A DNA stretch of 32,721 nucleotides from assembly GCA_012523355.1 (NCBI GenBank), contig JAAYIR010000195.1, positions 1 through 32,721 of the forward strand, read 5' to 3'. The translations under genes were made by a program, and so were the position numbers. Positions 1-7,416 of this stretch are shown one piece after another. The stretch's first letter is position 1. Each line of letters starts with the position of its first letter. This stretch comes from a candidate division WS1 bacterium. Lineage in GTDB: Bacteria > Armatimonadota > Zipacnadia > Zipacnadales > Zipacnadaceae. Under the pieces are notes generated by a model. That model was not told the origin of the DNA. It did not search any database and saw only the letters and a program-made list of their open reading frames with translations.

Positions 1-1
1 T

Positions 2-727
2 ATCGAGGCTCTGCCGCCGGGGACGCCGGTGATTCTGGCGGTGGACTTTGAGCCGGCCTCACGGCCCGAGTTGTACCCGATGGCAATCGCCGTGACCCGG
101 CACATCATGCGGCGGGACCTGCGGCTGATCACCATGACCCTGGCCCCCGGGGGCGTGCTGCTGGCGGAGCAAATAACCGCGCAGGTGGCGGAGGAGCAGG
201 GCAAGGAATACGGGGTAGATTACGTCAATCTGGGGATCAAGCCCAACCCCCTGGCGGTTATCCTGGGGATGGGGGAGAATCTTAAGCGCGTCTATACGCA
301 GGATACCCGCGGACAGGCGACCTCGACCATTCCAGCCTTGCGGGGGGGCAACAGCTATGCGGATCTGGGTCTGCTGGTGGAGCTCACGGCCACGGGGCTC
401 ACGGGCAGCTGGATCGTGTTTGCGCACCAGCGCTACAAGGTGCCGTTGGCCGCGGGAGTAACCTCCGTGGTGGCCATGGACTTGTATCCGTATCTGAAGA
501 CGCGACAACTGGTGGGCATGCTCAATGGGATCGCGGGAGCGGCGGAGTACGAAAAGCTGCTGGAGGAGCCGGACCAGGCCTCGCTGGCCATACCGGGAGT
601 GACCGCCGCCCACCTGCTGATGGTGGCGTTGGTGATCATCGGCAATCTGGCCTATGTCATGACACGCCGGCAACGAGTCCGGCCGGAGGCTGAGCCTCCG
701 CAGCCCTCGACAGGGGAGGGGGTGTAG
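2..727 (+). CDS. Membrane-anchored protein of unknown function, 5' end outside window
   Basis: I do not recognise the family. The reading frame is open to the left edge: the codons before position 29 encode an in-frame IEALPPGTP. The GTG at 29 used by the ORF track is therefore probably internal and the gene starts outside the window. The visible part is a soluble alpha/beta-looking region of about 190 residues. It is followed by one hydrophobic helix (AAHLLMVALVIIGNLAYV) and a basic stop-transfer stretch (TRRQRV), so the C-terminus is probably membrane-anchored with a short cytoplasmic tail. The next gene starts two bases after the stop behind GGAGGGGG, so the two are almost certainly co-transcribed and may form one membrane complex. 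No catalytic motif is visible. Confidence 0.8.
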   Translation: MEALPPGTPVILAVDFEPASRPELYPMAIAVTRHIMRRDLRLITMTLAPGGVLLAEQITAQVAEEQGKEYGVDYVNLGIKPNPLAVILGMGENLKRVYTQDTRGQATSTIPALRGGNSYADLGLLVELTATGLTGSWIVFAHQRYKVPLAAGVTSVVAMDLYPYLKTRQLVGMLNGIAGAAEYEKLLEEPDQASLAIPGVTAAHLLMVALVIIGNLAYVMTRRQRVRPEAEPPQPSTGEGV

Positions 728-729
728 GG

Positions 730-1530
730 ATGCAGGACCTGCTGGCGGCGCTCAACTGGGAGCACATTGGCATCTGGGTGGCCGCTCTGCTCACGCTGGC
801 AGTGTATAGCTTCCTGTACGCCGAAACGCCGGTGTTTCGAGTGGCGGAGCATCTGTTCATCGGGGTCTCTGCGGCATATGGGCTGGTGGTCTTCTTTCAC
901 CTGGCCGTGAAGCCCACCGTGTGGTACCCGCTCCTGGCCCTCATCAAGCAAGGACTCGATTACTTCCACGTGCATTACCAACCGGCGGCCAAGGCCGTGA
1001 TCTCCGCTCTGCATTTCTCGCCCGCGGAGGTGGCGCAAGCCGTGAACGAGGTGCCGGTGGACTTTCGCCTGTATGCTTTCATCATTCCCTTCATCCTGGG
1101 GGTGCTGATTTTCGGGCGGTTCTTCCGGGGATGGCAGTGGTTGTCGCGCTGGCCCATCGCCTTCAGCGTCGGTTTCGGAGCCGGGGTCCCCATCCCGGTC
1201 GCCTTTCAGGCAAACATTCTGGAGCAGGGACACCAGACCATCGAGCCCTTCGTGCGCGGCAGCCAGACCTGGTCACCCGCCGCGATTGACATGGCCGGGG
1301 CCTGGGCCCTGGCCGTGGGCGTGCTCACCACGCTGGCTTATTTCTACTTTTCAGCGCCTCATCGTGGTTGGCTGGGGCGCTCCTCGCGTCTGGGCATGTG
1401 GTTTCTGATGATTGCCTTCGGGGTAGGATTCGGTAATACTGTGATGGCTCGTGTGGCCTTGCTGATTGGCCGCATGCAGTTCTTGCTCTATGAGTGGCTG
1501 CCGCTCTGGACGGGGTTTCATCGTCCTTGA
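730..1530 (+). CDS. Polytopic membrane protein of unknown function
   Basis: This 266-residue integral membrane protein has about six hydrophobic segments, at roughly residues 13-30, 37-60, 113-130, 140-160, 188-209 and 222-250. They are separated by a periplasmic-looking loop between the second and third segments. The ATG is preceded by a strong GGAGGGGG ribosome site that overlaps the end of the upstream anchored protein, which indicates tight coupling. I recognise no transporter, protease or enzyme motif. The pairing with the upstream gene suggests a two-component membrane complex, but that is inference from spacing only. The response regulator begins 30 bases downstream and could belong to the same transcript. 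Confidence 0.8.
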   Translation: MQDLLAALNWEHIGIWVAALLTLAVYSFLYAETPVFRVAEHLFIGVSAAYGLVVFFHLAVKPTVWYPLLALIKQGLDYFHVHYQPAAKAVISALHFSPAEVAQAVNEVPVDFRLYAFIIPFILGVLIFGRFFRGWQWLSRWPIAFSVGFGAGVPIPVAFQANILEQGHQTIEPFVRGSQTWSPAAIDMAGAWALAVGVLTTLAYFYFSAPHRGWLGRSSRLGMWFLMIAFGVGFGNTVMARVALLIGRMQFLLYEWLPLWTGFHRP

Positions 1531-1560
1531 CCCCTCGGTGGAGAGAGAGATGAGCGCAGA

Positions 1561-2262
1561 ATGGATCATAAGAAGATCCTCAGCATTGAGGATGATCAGA
1601 CGCAAGCTGAGCTGATACGCGAGGCGCTGGAACGGGAAGGCTACGAGGTGCGGGTAGCCAACGCCGCGGAAGAAGGCTTGCGGGCGGTGGAGGAGATGCG
1701 CCCCGACCTGATACTCCTGGACCTGATGTTGCCAGACATGGACGGGTTGGCGGCAGCCCAGCAAATCCGCACCTTGACCGGAGCCCCGATTATCATGGTC
1801 ACCGCCAAGGCCGAGGAGGTGGACCGGGTCATCGGCCTGGAGCTGGGGGCGGACGACTATCTCGGCAAGCCCTTTGGCGTGCGTGAGCTGGTGGCGCGCG
1901 TGCGGGCCATGCTCCGGCGCATGGTCATCCTGGAGCAGGCTGGCGCGGCCCGACGGAAAATTGTCTTGCCTGGCCTGGAAATAGACGTGCCCACTCGCAC
2001 GGTGCTGGTACAGGGCGAGCCGGTGACCATGACCCCTAAGGAATTCGACTTGCTTCATTGTCTGGCCTCCCAGCCCAGCCGCGTTTTCTCGCGGGAGAAA
2101 CTCATGGACAAGGTCTGGGGCTACGTCCCCGAGAGCGGCGATCTGCGGACCGTGGACACGCACATCAAACGGCTGCGGCGCAAGCTGGAGGAGACGCACC
2201 GGGTTCCGTGGGGGATTGCCACTGTCTGGGGCGTGGGCTACAAGTTCCAGCTCAAGGAGTAG
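1561..2262 (+). CDS. OmpR/PhoB-family response regulator (orphan)
   Basis: A DNA-binding response regulator of 233 residues, the usual length of the family. The receiver domain (about 5-118) has the acidic pair D11-D12, phosphoacceptor D54 in ILLDLMLP, switch residue T81 and conserved K103 in DDYLGKPF, so it should be phosphorylatable. The C-terminal winged helix (about 140-230) has the typical TPKEFDLL start, the recognition-helix region RTVDTHIKRLRRKL and the closing VWGVGYKF wing. No histidine kinase lies beside it, so its partner is elsewhere or outside the window. An ATG at 1550 is out of frame. GGAGAG upstream supports the ATG at 1561. The gene converges on the aminopeptidase gene with only 33 bases between stops, and I saw no clear terminator there. 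Confidence 0.95.
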   Translation: MDHKKILSIEDDQTQAELIREALEREGYEVRVANAAEEGLRAVEEMRPDLILLDLMLPDMDGLAAAQQIRTLTGAPIIMVTAKAEEVDRVIGLELGADDYLGKPFGVRELVARVRAMLRRMVILEQAGAARRKIVLPGLEIDVPTRTVLVQGEPVTMTPKEFDLLHCLASQPSRVFSREKLMDKVWGYVPESGDLRTVDTHIKRLRRKLEETHRVPWGIATVWGVGYKFQLKE

Positions 2263-2295
2263 CGGTCTGTTGCGGGAGGCTGCTTGCGGGTTGCG

Positions 2296-3360
2296 TCAGT
2301 ACCTTGCCTGGCAGGCATTCGTGAGCCGGTGCGGCCCCGTCTCCTCCAGCACGAACAGGTCTTCAAGGCGGATGCCGCCCCAACCCGGGAAATAGACTCC
2401 TGGCTCGACGGTGAAGACGTTCCCCACCTCCAGAGCGTAGTCGCCCCGCGCCGAGAGGGTGGGGGCTTCGTGAACCTCCAGGCCCACGCCGTGCCCCAGA
2501 CTGTGCGAGAACTGCTCGCCGAAGCCGGCGTCAATCAGTACCTGGCGCGCGGCCTGATCCACCTCGGCGACCGGGCGCCCGGGCTGGGCGGCGGCGATCC
2601 CGGCGCGCTGGGCGGCCTGCACCGCCCGGTAGCGCTCGACAAACTCCGGCGACGGGTCGCCCAGCATCACCGTGCGGGTGATGTCGGAGCAGTAGCCCTC
2701 GACGAGCGCGCCGAGGTCCAGCACCACCATGTCCCCGGAGTGAAGCACACGATCGCTGAGCGTGGCATGTGGCAGGGCTGAGCGTGGGCCCCCGGCGACG
2801 ATGGGCGTGAAACTGAGGTCTTCTGCCCCCGCCTCGATAAGGGCCCGGTTCAGCTCGAAGCCCACTTGCCTCTCAGTTGGGCCAGGCGCCAGCGCAGGCA
2901 ACATGGCGTCCAACACACCATCCACGATAGCGGCAGCGCGTGCGATCAGCTCCACTTCCGGTGCGGTCTTGCGCAGACGCAGGTTCTCCACCAGCTTTGT
3001 GGTGGAAACGAGTTCCGTCTCAGGCAGGGCGTCTCGCAGGGTGAGGTACTGGGCGTAGGTCAAGCTTTCGCTCTCGAAGGCCAAGCGGCGAGGAGCCTGG
3101 GTGCGGAGGGCCTCCACGAGGGAGGCGAGGTGTCCGCGGTCGGCAGCCACGACCTCGCAACCGGAGGTCTCTTCCTGGGCCTCCGTCTCGTAGCGGCGGT
3201 CGGTGATTAGCACCGGCGTTTTGGAGAGGAGCAGTAGCCCCTCGCCGGTGAAGCCGGTGAGGTAGCGCAGATTGGGCGGGCTGCTGACCGCGAGGGCCTC
3301 CGATGCCAACTCCGCAAGGGACTGCAGGGCCCGGTCACGGCGGGGGGCGTACTCCCTCAT
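2296..3360 (-). CDS. pepP: M24B metallopeptidase, Xaa-Pro aminopeptidase
   Basis: A cytosolic proline aminopeptidase-like enzyme that would remove N-terminal residues preceding proline using a two-metal centre. At 354 residues it matches the short bacterial Xaa-Pro peptidase class (PepQ/YpdF-like) more than the longer E. coli PepP. The N-terminal creatinase-like domain covers about 8-130. The pita-bread catalytic domain covers about 137-350, with all five metal ligands visible: D215 in VVLDLGA, D226 in CSDITRT, H290 in [12 protein letters not shown]319 in TVEPGVY and E333 in IRLEDL. Its ATG overlaps the aroQ stop (ATGA), so it is translationally coupled to aroQ, a pairing common in bacteria. 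The exact symbol (pepP or pepQ) cannot be settled from the sequence. Confidence 0.93.
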   Translation of the reverse strand: MREYAPRRDRALQSLAELASEALAVSSPPNLRYLTGFTGEGLLLLSKTPVLITDRRYETEAQEETSGCEVVAADRGHLASLVEALRTQAPRRLAFESESLTYAQYLTLRDALPETELVSTTKLVENLRLRKTAPEVELIARAAAIVDGVLDAMLPALAPGPTERQVGFELNRALIEAGAEDLSFTPIVAGGPRSALPHATLSDRVLHSGDMVVLDLGALVEGYCSDITRTVMLGDPSPEFVERYRAVQAAQRAGIAAAQPGRPVAEVDQAARQVLIDAGFGEQFSHSLGHGVGLEVHEAPTLSARGDYALEVGNVFTVEPGVYFPGWGGIRLEDLFVLEETGPHRLTNACQARY

Positions 3361-3803
3361 AAGAACTCCCCTGGAGACGCCAGCTCCGGCACGAGGCGCA
3401 GGGCGGCGAGGTATCCGAGCGGGCCGAACCCGCTGATCACTCCCACGCAGGCGGGCGCGGTCAGTGAACGGTGGCGGAACTCCTCGCGACGGTAAAGGTT
3501 GCTTAGATGGACCTCAAGGGCAGGCAATCCGATCGCAGCAAGTGCGTCACGGATGGCAACAGAGGTGTGTGTGTAGGCGGCGGGGTTGATAATCAGGGCG
3601 TCGCAATCGTCCGCTGCCCCCTGGATGGCGGTCACGATCTCACCTTCATGGTTGGACTGGTAGAAGCTAACCTCCACCCCCAGCCGGGCCGCCTCCGCCT
3701 CGAGCAGGGCATTGATCTCCTCAAGAGTCTGACGGCCGTAGACCTCAGGCTCGCGGCGACCCAGGAGATTGAGGTTGGGACCGTGTATGACCAGCACCTT
3801 CAT
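3357..3803 (-). CDS. aroQ: Type II 3-dehydroquinate dehydratase
   Basis: The third shikimate-pathway step, converting 3-dehydroquinate to 3-dehydroshikimate in the cytosol. The real protein is 148 residues, the normal size for the dodecameric type II enzyme. The ORF track's 304-residue version adds an unrelated N-terminal extension. The start is fixed by GGAGG eight bases before the ATG at 3803 and by the family N-terminus [15 protein letters not shown]. Visible active-site elements are N10/N12, the flexible loop R16-R17 with catalytic Y22 in EPEVYG, the [10 protein letters not shown] substrate loop and EVHLSN with the catalytic histidine. It is transcribed from a promoter in the divergent spacer and followed by the overlapping peptidase gene. 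Confidence 0.97.
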   Translation of the reverse strand: MKVLVIHGPNLNLLGRREPEVYGRQTLEEINALLEAEAARLGVEVSFYQSNHEGEIVTAIQGAADDCDALIINPAAYTHTSVAIRDALAAIGLPALEVHLSNLYRREEFRHRSLTAPACVGVISGFGPLGYLAALRLVPELASPGEFL

Positions 3804-3817
3804 GCGATGGCCTCCGA

Positions 3818-3839
3818 TCTGCATGAGAGAGCATGCAGA
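3818..3839 (-). promoter_or_regulatory. Palindrome at the aroQ transcription start (possible operator or leader hairpin)
   Basis: TCTGCATG, six bases (AGAGAG), then CATGCAGA forms a perfect 8-bp inverted repeat. It begins at the -10 box of the aroQ promoter and runs across the expected start of transcription. This placement fits a repressor operator. It would equally give the mRNA a 5' hairpin a few bases upstream of the aroQ ribosome site. No regulator gene next to it identifies a binding protein. Confidence 0.45.
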
Positions 3840-3866
3840 GTATATATGCGCGGGAGATGCAGGCAA
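3839..3866 (-). promoter_or_regulatory. Sigma70-type promoter of aroQ-pepP
   Basis: On the minus strand a -35 element TTGCCT (3861-3866) is followed by a 16-bp spacer and a -10 element TATACT (3839-3844). This places transcription start near 3832, about 30 bases before the aroQ ATG. The -10 is a five-of-six match to consensus and the -35 a four-of-six match. It is the only good minus-strand promoter I found in the divergent spacer. Confidence 0.55.
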
Positions 3867-3992
3867 TCCCTCTTGTGGTGAGTGAGTCTTCCCGCAGAGT
3901 CTGGTGCCTGCCACTTTCACGGTAAGGCCTGGGGAAGGGAAACACTGGTGCAGCGCCGAACATCCGCGGTGGTGAAGTCTGTGGCTCTGCGG

Positions 3993-4934
3993 ATGCCTGT
4001 AACTCGCGCCGTCATCACTGCCGGGGGACGTGGCACTCGGCAGTTTCCGGCCACGGCCAGTCTCCAGAAGGAGATGATCCCGCTGGTGGACTGCGACGGA
4101 TTGTGCAAGCCGACGCTGCAGCTGGTGGCAGAGGAGGCGCTGCAATCGGGCGTCGAGCAGATCTGTATCGTGACCGCGCCGGGTGGGGAACGGGTGCTCC
4201 AGCGGCACTTCCGGGAGTTGGAGGAAGAGGAGAGGGCGAGATTGGCAAACAAGCCGGAAGCCCTTGAGCAAGCGCAGCGCCTGGCTGAGATGCAGGGGGC
4301 GATCTCATATGTGCTGCAGCCCGAGCCGCTGGGCTTCGGGGACGCGGTGCTGTGCGCGAGGGAGTTCATCGGCCATCAGCCCTTCCTGCTCCTGCTGGGG
4401 GATCACGTCTATCTCAGTGGTGAAGAGCGACGGTGTGCGCGTCAGCTTCTGGACGTGTGGGACCGCTACCACTGCCCCGTTTCCGGCGTAGCCCGGACCC
4501 CGGCGGCGCAGCTGCACCTTTTCGGGACGGTCGCCGGGGAGCCTGTGCCTGAGGTCCCAGGCCTGTACGAGGCGCATGAGTTCCAGGAGAAGCCCTCTCT
4601 GGAGTATGCCCGCGAGCACTTGCGCACTCCCGGCCTCTCCGAGGATAGCTACCTGTGCTTTCTGGGGATGCACGTGTTAACGCCGGCTATCTTCGATTGT
4701 CTGGAGGCGCAGCGCGAGCAAGGCCAGCGCGAGCGGGGAGAGTTTCAGCTTACCACGGCTCAGGAGCTGCTTCGTCAACGCGGGCGATATCTGGCGGCCG
4801 AGGTGTGCGGCAGCCGGCATGACATGGGCACCCCCGAGGGTCTGGTCGAGACGCAGGTGGCGCTGGCCTTGCGCTCTCCTTATGCCAGTGTGGTGCGACA
4901 GGCAAGTCAGGAGGCGGATCAGCAATGCGAGTAG
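3993..4934 (+). CDS. GalU-like nucleotidyltransferase (UTP-glucose-1-phosphate uridylyltransferase family)
   Basis: A sugar-1-phosphate nucleotidyltransferase of about 313 residues. The N-terminal fingerprint [18 protein letters not shown], followed by QKEMIPLVD, matches the GalU/RmlA nucleotide-binding loop and the PKEMLPIVD region. GDHVY supplies the metal-binding aspartate, FQEKPS the sugar-site EKP motif, and LGMHVLTP the conserved strand. Expected chemistry is NTP plus sugar-1-phosphate giving NDP-sugar plus pyrophosphate. UTP and glucose are only the family default. The start is uncertain: ATG 3993 fits homologues as I recall them, while GTG 3972 and GTG 3948 (behind AAGGG) are possible. 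The ORF-track start at 3882 looks too early. The last ten bases overlap the next gene, so this is the first member of a coupled three-gene operon. Confidence 0.88.
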   Translation: MPVTRAVITAGGRGTRQFPATASLQKEMIPLVDCDGLCKPTLQLVAEEALQSGVEQICIVTAPGGERVLQRHFRELEEEERARLANKPEALEQAQRLAEMQGAISYVLQPEPLGFGDAVLCAREFIGHQPFLLLLGDHVYLSGEERRCARQLLDVWDRYHCPVSGVARTPAAQLHLFGTVAGEPVPEVPGLYEAHEFQEKPSLEYAREHLRTPGLSEDSYLCFLGMHVLTPAIFDCLEAQREQGQRERGEFQLTTAQELLRQRGRYLAAEVCGSRHDMGTPEGLVETQVALALRSPYASVVRQASQEADQQCE

Positions 4935-6124
4935 TGATTTTAGGCGCGGGCGCGGTGGGGCTGGGATTCATGGGCGATCTGCTCTCGCGCACTGGCGAGG
5001 AGATGGTCTTTGCCGATATCAACAGCGTGCTGGTGGAATCGTTGAATCGGCATGGGGCATGCACCATTAGCAAAGCGAGCCTGAAGGAGATTCGCCCACT
5101 TACTGTCACTGGCGTGGAAGCCGTGGACTCCGGTCAGGCCGAAGGCCGCGACAGACTGGGCCCGGAGCTGGCCGGGGCAGATTTTGCCATCACCAGTGTA
5201 GGGGCGCGGGTACTGCCGCTGATCGGGCGGTTGATTGCGGAACTGGCGCGGAAGGGCTTTCGTCGTGAGACGCCGCTGAACATCCTGTGCTGCGAGAACC
5301 ACCGCGATGCGGCCGGACTGCTGCATGACTCGCTGGCGGAGAGGTTAGGCCCTGAGGAGACCAAAGCGCGCTTCGCCTGCGTCAACACCGTGGTGGGGAG
5401 GATGTGCCAACTCCTTACGCACGGGGAGCGTGACCTGCCCACGGTGACGCCGGATGTGGATCAGGTCTTTCTGGTGGAGGACTACGATCCTTTTCCGGTG
5501 GATGCTGGCGCCTGGAGAGGGCCGCTGCCGCCGATGGCGCACCTGGAGGGTGTCCCCACTCCCCAGTTCGAGGCCTACGAACATCGCAAGCTCTACGCAC
5601 ATAACGGCGTGCACGCGCTCTTGGCGATGCTGGGAAAGCTGCGCGGCTATCAGTTCTTCTATGAGGCCGGACGGGACTCGGAGCTGGATGCTATCGGGCG
5701 TCGGGGTATGTGGGAGGAAATGAGCGCCGCCCTGGTTCGCGCACACCCCAGTTACTTCACGGAGGAACGGATGGGAGCCTTCGCGGATGATCTCTACGCG
5801 CGGCTGGTCAATCCGGTCTTCACCGACGAGATTGACCGGGGCATGCGGGACACTTTGCGGATGGTGCGGCCTGAGGATGGCCGGCTGTCGGGAGCGGCGC
5901 TGTTCGTTGCCGGACAGGGGTACGAACCGCGCGCCATGTGCCTGGGCGTGGCCGGTGCGCTGCGAGATAATGGGATGGACCTCGAAGGACTGGAAGAGGC
6001 CCTGGCTGAGGCCGAGCCGCACGCGGCGGAGGTCGTGCGGGCCTTGACCGCCCAAGCGTTGGAGGCGGTAGACGCCGAGGCCCAGGGGCAACGAGGGGCG
6101 TTAGGTGAGTTTGTGTTTCACTAG
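4925..6124 (+). CDS. Mannitol dehydrogenase-family (MtlD-like) NAD(P)-dependent oxidoreductase
   Basis: A 399-residue polyol-specific long-chain dehydrogenase resembling mannitol-1-phosphate 5-dehydrogenase. The N-terminal Rossmann fold carries [15 protein letters not shown] (residues 3-17), and ADIN at the end of beta-2 suggests NAD preference. The C-terminal helical domain has KLYAHNGVHALLAMLG, matching the family's K-x5-N-x2-H catalytic region, and LVNPVFTDEIDRGMRD, matching the conserved NPY/D-x-R segment. It should oxidise a sugar-alcohol phosphate, or reduce a ketose phosphate, in the cytosol. The substrate cannot be read from the sequence. It starts inside the end of the nucleotidyltransferase gene behind GGAGG and is followed nine bases later by a UroD-family gene. 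The expected partners of a mannitol PTS operon are absent, so sugar use differs from the E. coli mtl system. Confidence 0.87.
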   Translation: MRVVILGAGAVGLGFMGDLLSRTGEEMVFADINSVLVESLNRHGACTISKASLKEIRPLTVTGVEAVDSGQAEGRDRLGPELAGADFAITSVGARVLPLIGRLIAELARKGFRRETPLNILCCENHRDAAGLLHDSLAERLGPEETKARFACVNTVVGRMCQLLTHGERDLPTVTPDVDQVFLVEDYDPFPVDAGAWRGPLPPMAHLEGVPTPQFEAYEHRKLYAHNGVHALLAMLGKLRGYQFFYEAGRDSELDAIGRRGMWEEMSAALVRAHPSYFTEERMGAFADDLYARLVNPVFTDEIDRGMRDTLRMVRPEDGRLSGAALFVAGQGYEPRAMCLGVAGALRDNGMDLEGLEEALAEAEPHAAEVVRALTAQALEAVDAEAQGQRGALGEFVFH

Positions 6125-6133
6125 GAGGCGACA

Positions 6134-7189
6134 ATGCTGGAGGTGTTCGAGCCGGATTTTGGCCGTTTTCTGCAGGTCCTCGGACGCGAAGGGGAGCCGG
6201 ACCGCGTCCCCTTTGTCGAGTTCTGGATTGACTACCGGGCCGGCGAGCCGCTGGCTGGGCCCCCGCCGCAGGATCCGGAGGCGTCGCCGGCCTATCGCAT
6301 CAAGTGGATGCAGGCACTGGGCTTTGACTACGTTATGGGGGTTCATACCTTCGGCTTTCCCCGGTCCGAGTACGGGCTGACGGCGGAGGACACTTCGGTG
6401 GAGCACCCTGACGAAAAACGCGGTTGGCGCGATGAGCATCGCGGGCCTATCCAGAGTTGGCAGGACTTCGAGCAGTACCCGTGGCCGGAGGTCCAGGACG
6501 CCAGCTTCGCCGACTTCGAGAAGCTGGAAAGGCTGCTGCCGGAGGGCATGAAGGTGTTGCCCACTCTGCCCGGCGGGGTGCTGGAGAACCTCGTTGATTT
6601 CTTCGGCTACGAACAGTTGTGCTTTGCCCTGATTGAGCAGCCCGACCTGGTCCGCGCCGTGGTGGAGGCCATTGGCTCGCGCGAGTTAGAGCTGGTCGAG
6701 ACGCTGGCGGACATGGACTGTGTGGGCGCCCTGCTCCTCAACGACGACTTGGGCTTCAAGACCCAGACCATGATCTCACCGGCCGACCTGCGCCAGTACG
6801 TTTTCCCCTGGCACGCCAGGATAGTCGCCGCTGCCCACCGGGCCGGCAAGCCCTGCATGCTCCACGCTTGCGGCAACGTGAGTGAGGTCATGGAGGACAT
6901 CATCGGGTATGGCATGGACGCCAAGCACTCTTTTGAGGACGTGATCCAGCCGGTGGCGGAGTTCAAGGCGCAGTACGGCGATCGCCTCGCGGTCCTGGGA
7001 GGCATTGACGTCAACGTCCTGGCGGCGGGGACGGAGGAAGAAGTGCGCGAGTACACGCGGCGAGTGATCGAGCAGTGCGCCCCGGGGGGCGGCTGGGCGC
7101 TGGGTAGCGGGAATAGCCTGCCCAACTACATCCCCTCGCGCAACTACCTGGCGATGCTGGACGAGGGGAAGAAGCACGGGGTGTACTAG
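6134..7189 (+). CDS. Uroporphyrinogen decarboxylase-family protein (methyltransferase-like, UroD/MtaA clan)
   Basis: A 351-residue TIM-barrel protein of the UroD superfamily. That family includes true HemE and the corrinoid or coenzyme-M methyltransferases MtaA and CmuA. The C-terminal half has the family signature CMLHACGNVSEVMEDIIGYG, where the His-x-Cys pair is the zinc site of the methyltransferase branch. It is followed by GGIDVNVLAAGTEEEVREY and a closing ALGSGNSLPNYIPSRNYL. The N-terminal PRDR/FR region of HemE is not recognisable, which argues against heme synthesis. The ATG follows GGAGG directly downstream of the MtlD-like gene. Co-transcription with a polyol dehydrogenase and a nucleotidyltransferase points to carbohydrate-linked or demethylation chemistry, but the substrate is unknown. 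A second, divergent paralogue lies at 14323. Confidence 0.88.
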   Translation: MLEVFEPDFGRFLQVLGREGEPDRVPFVEFWIDYRAGEPLAGPPPQDPEASPAYRIKWMQALGFDYVMGVHTFGFPRSEYGLTAEDTSVEHPDEKRGWRDEHRGPIQSWQDFEQYPWPEVQDASFADFEKLERLLPEGMKVLPTLPGGVLENLVDFFGYEQLCFALIEQPDLVRAVVEAIGSRELELVETLADMDCVGALLLNDDLGFKTQTMISPADLRQYVFPWHARIVAAAHRAGKPCMLHACGNVSEVMEDIIGYGMDAKHSFEDVIQPVAEFKAQYGDRLAVLGGIDVNVLAAGTEEEVREYTRRVIEQCAPGGGWALGSGNSLPNYIPSRNYLAMLDEGKKHGVY

Positions 7190-7195
7190 GCCCTG

Positions 7196-7343
7196 TTCCC
7201 CGTAGGGGCGGCTTTTCCCGCGTCTGCGCGGGAATTGCCGCCCGTTCGTTGCGTGTCATTCCTTCTGGCCGTTGGGTCCCCGTCACAACGCGAACGGGCG
7301 GCAGGCTCGGCGCAGACGCCTCGCAAGCCGCCCCTACGGGGAA
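7196..7343. repeat. MITE-like inverted-repeat element
   Basis: Perfect 19-bp terminal inverted repeats, TTCCCCGTAGGGGCGGCTT at 7196-7214 and its complement at 7325-7343, enclose two more long-range complementary blocks. These are 7220-7229 with 7310-7319 (10 bp) and 7236-7248 with 7291-7303 (13 bp). The left half also has a local hairpin CCCGCG-TCTG-CGCGGG (7217-7232). The roughly 148-bp unit has no coding frame that looks real and sits just after the stop of a plus-strand gene, facing a convergent gene. The nested structure fits a small non-autonomous element or a large REP/BIME-like repeat. I see no obvious target-site duplication. Confidence 0.7.
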
Positions 7344-7353
7344 TGACGCAGAC

Positions 7354-7374
7354 GGCGCGGTACAAGTCCGCGCC
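7354..7374. repeat. GC-rich hairpin (REP-like)
   Basis: GGCGCGG, seven bases (TACAAGT), then CCGCGCC gives a perfect 7-bp stem. It lies directly after the MITE-like element in the spacer between convergent genes. No U-tract follows on either strand, so it is not a canonical intrinsic terminator. Confidence 0.5.
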
Positions 7375-7389
7375 CTACAGCCGGCGGAC

Positions 7390-7411
7390 GGCGGGGGACG
7401 TGGTCCCCGCC
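7390..7411. repeat. GC-rich hairpin before the convergent stop codon
   Basis: GGCGGGG-N8-CCCCGCC can extend by a GAC/GTC pairing with one bulged G, and ends five bases before the stop of the minus-strand cysteine-cluster gene. It could weakly terminate transcripts from both sides. The absence of a T-run makes a REP-like repeat equally likely. Confidence 0.45.
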
Positions 7412-7416
7412 CCACA

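Noticed and set aside
3804-4271. N-terminal extension of aroQ in the ORF track
   Set aside because: The canonical AroQ start with GGAGG is at 3803. The extension overlaps the promoter and the divergent nucleotidyltransferase gene.
6134-7189. HemE, heme-pathway uroporphyrinogen decarboxylase
   Set aside because: The HemE N-terminal PxWxMRQAGR motif is missing and the HxC site points to the methyltransferase-like branch.
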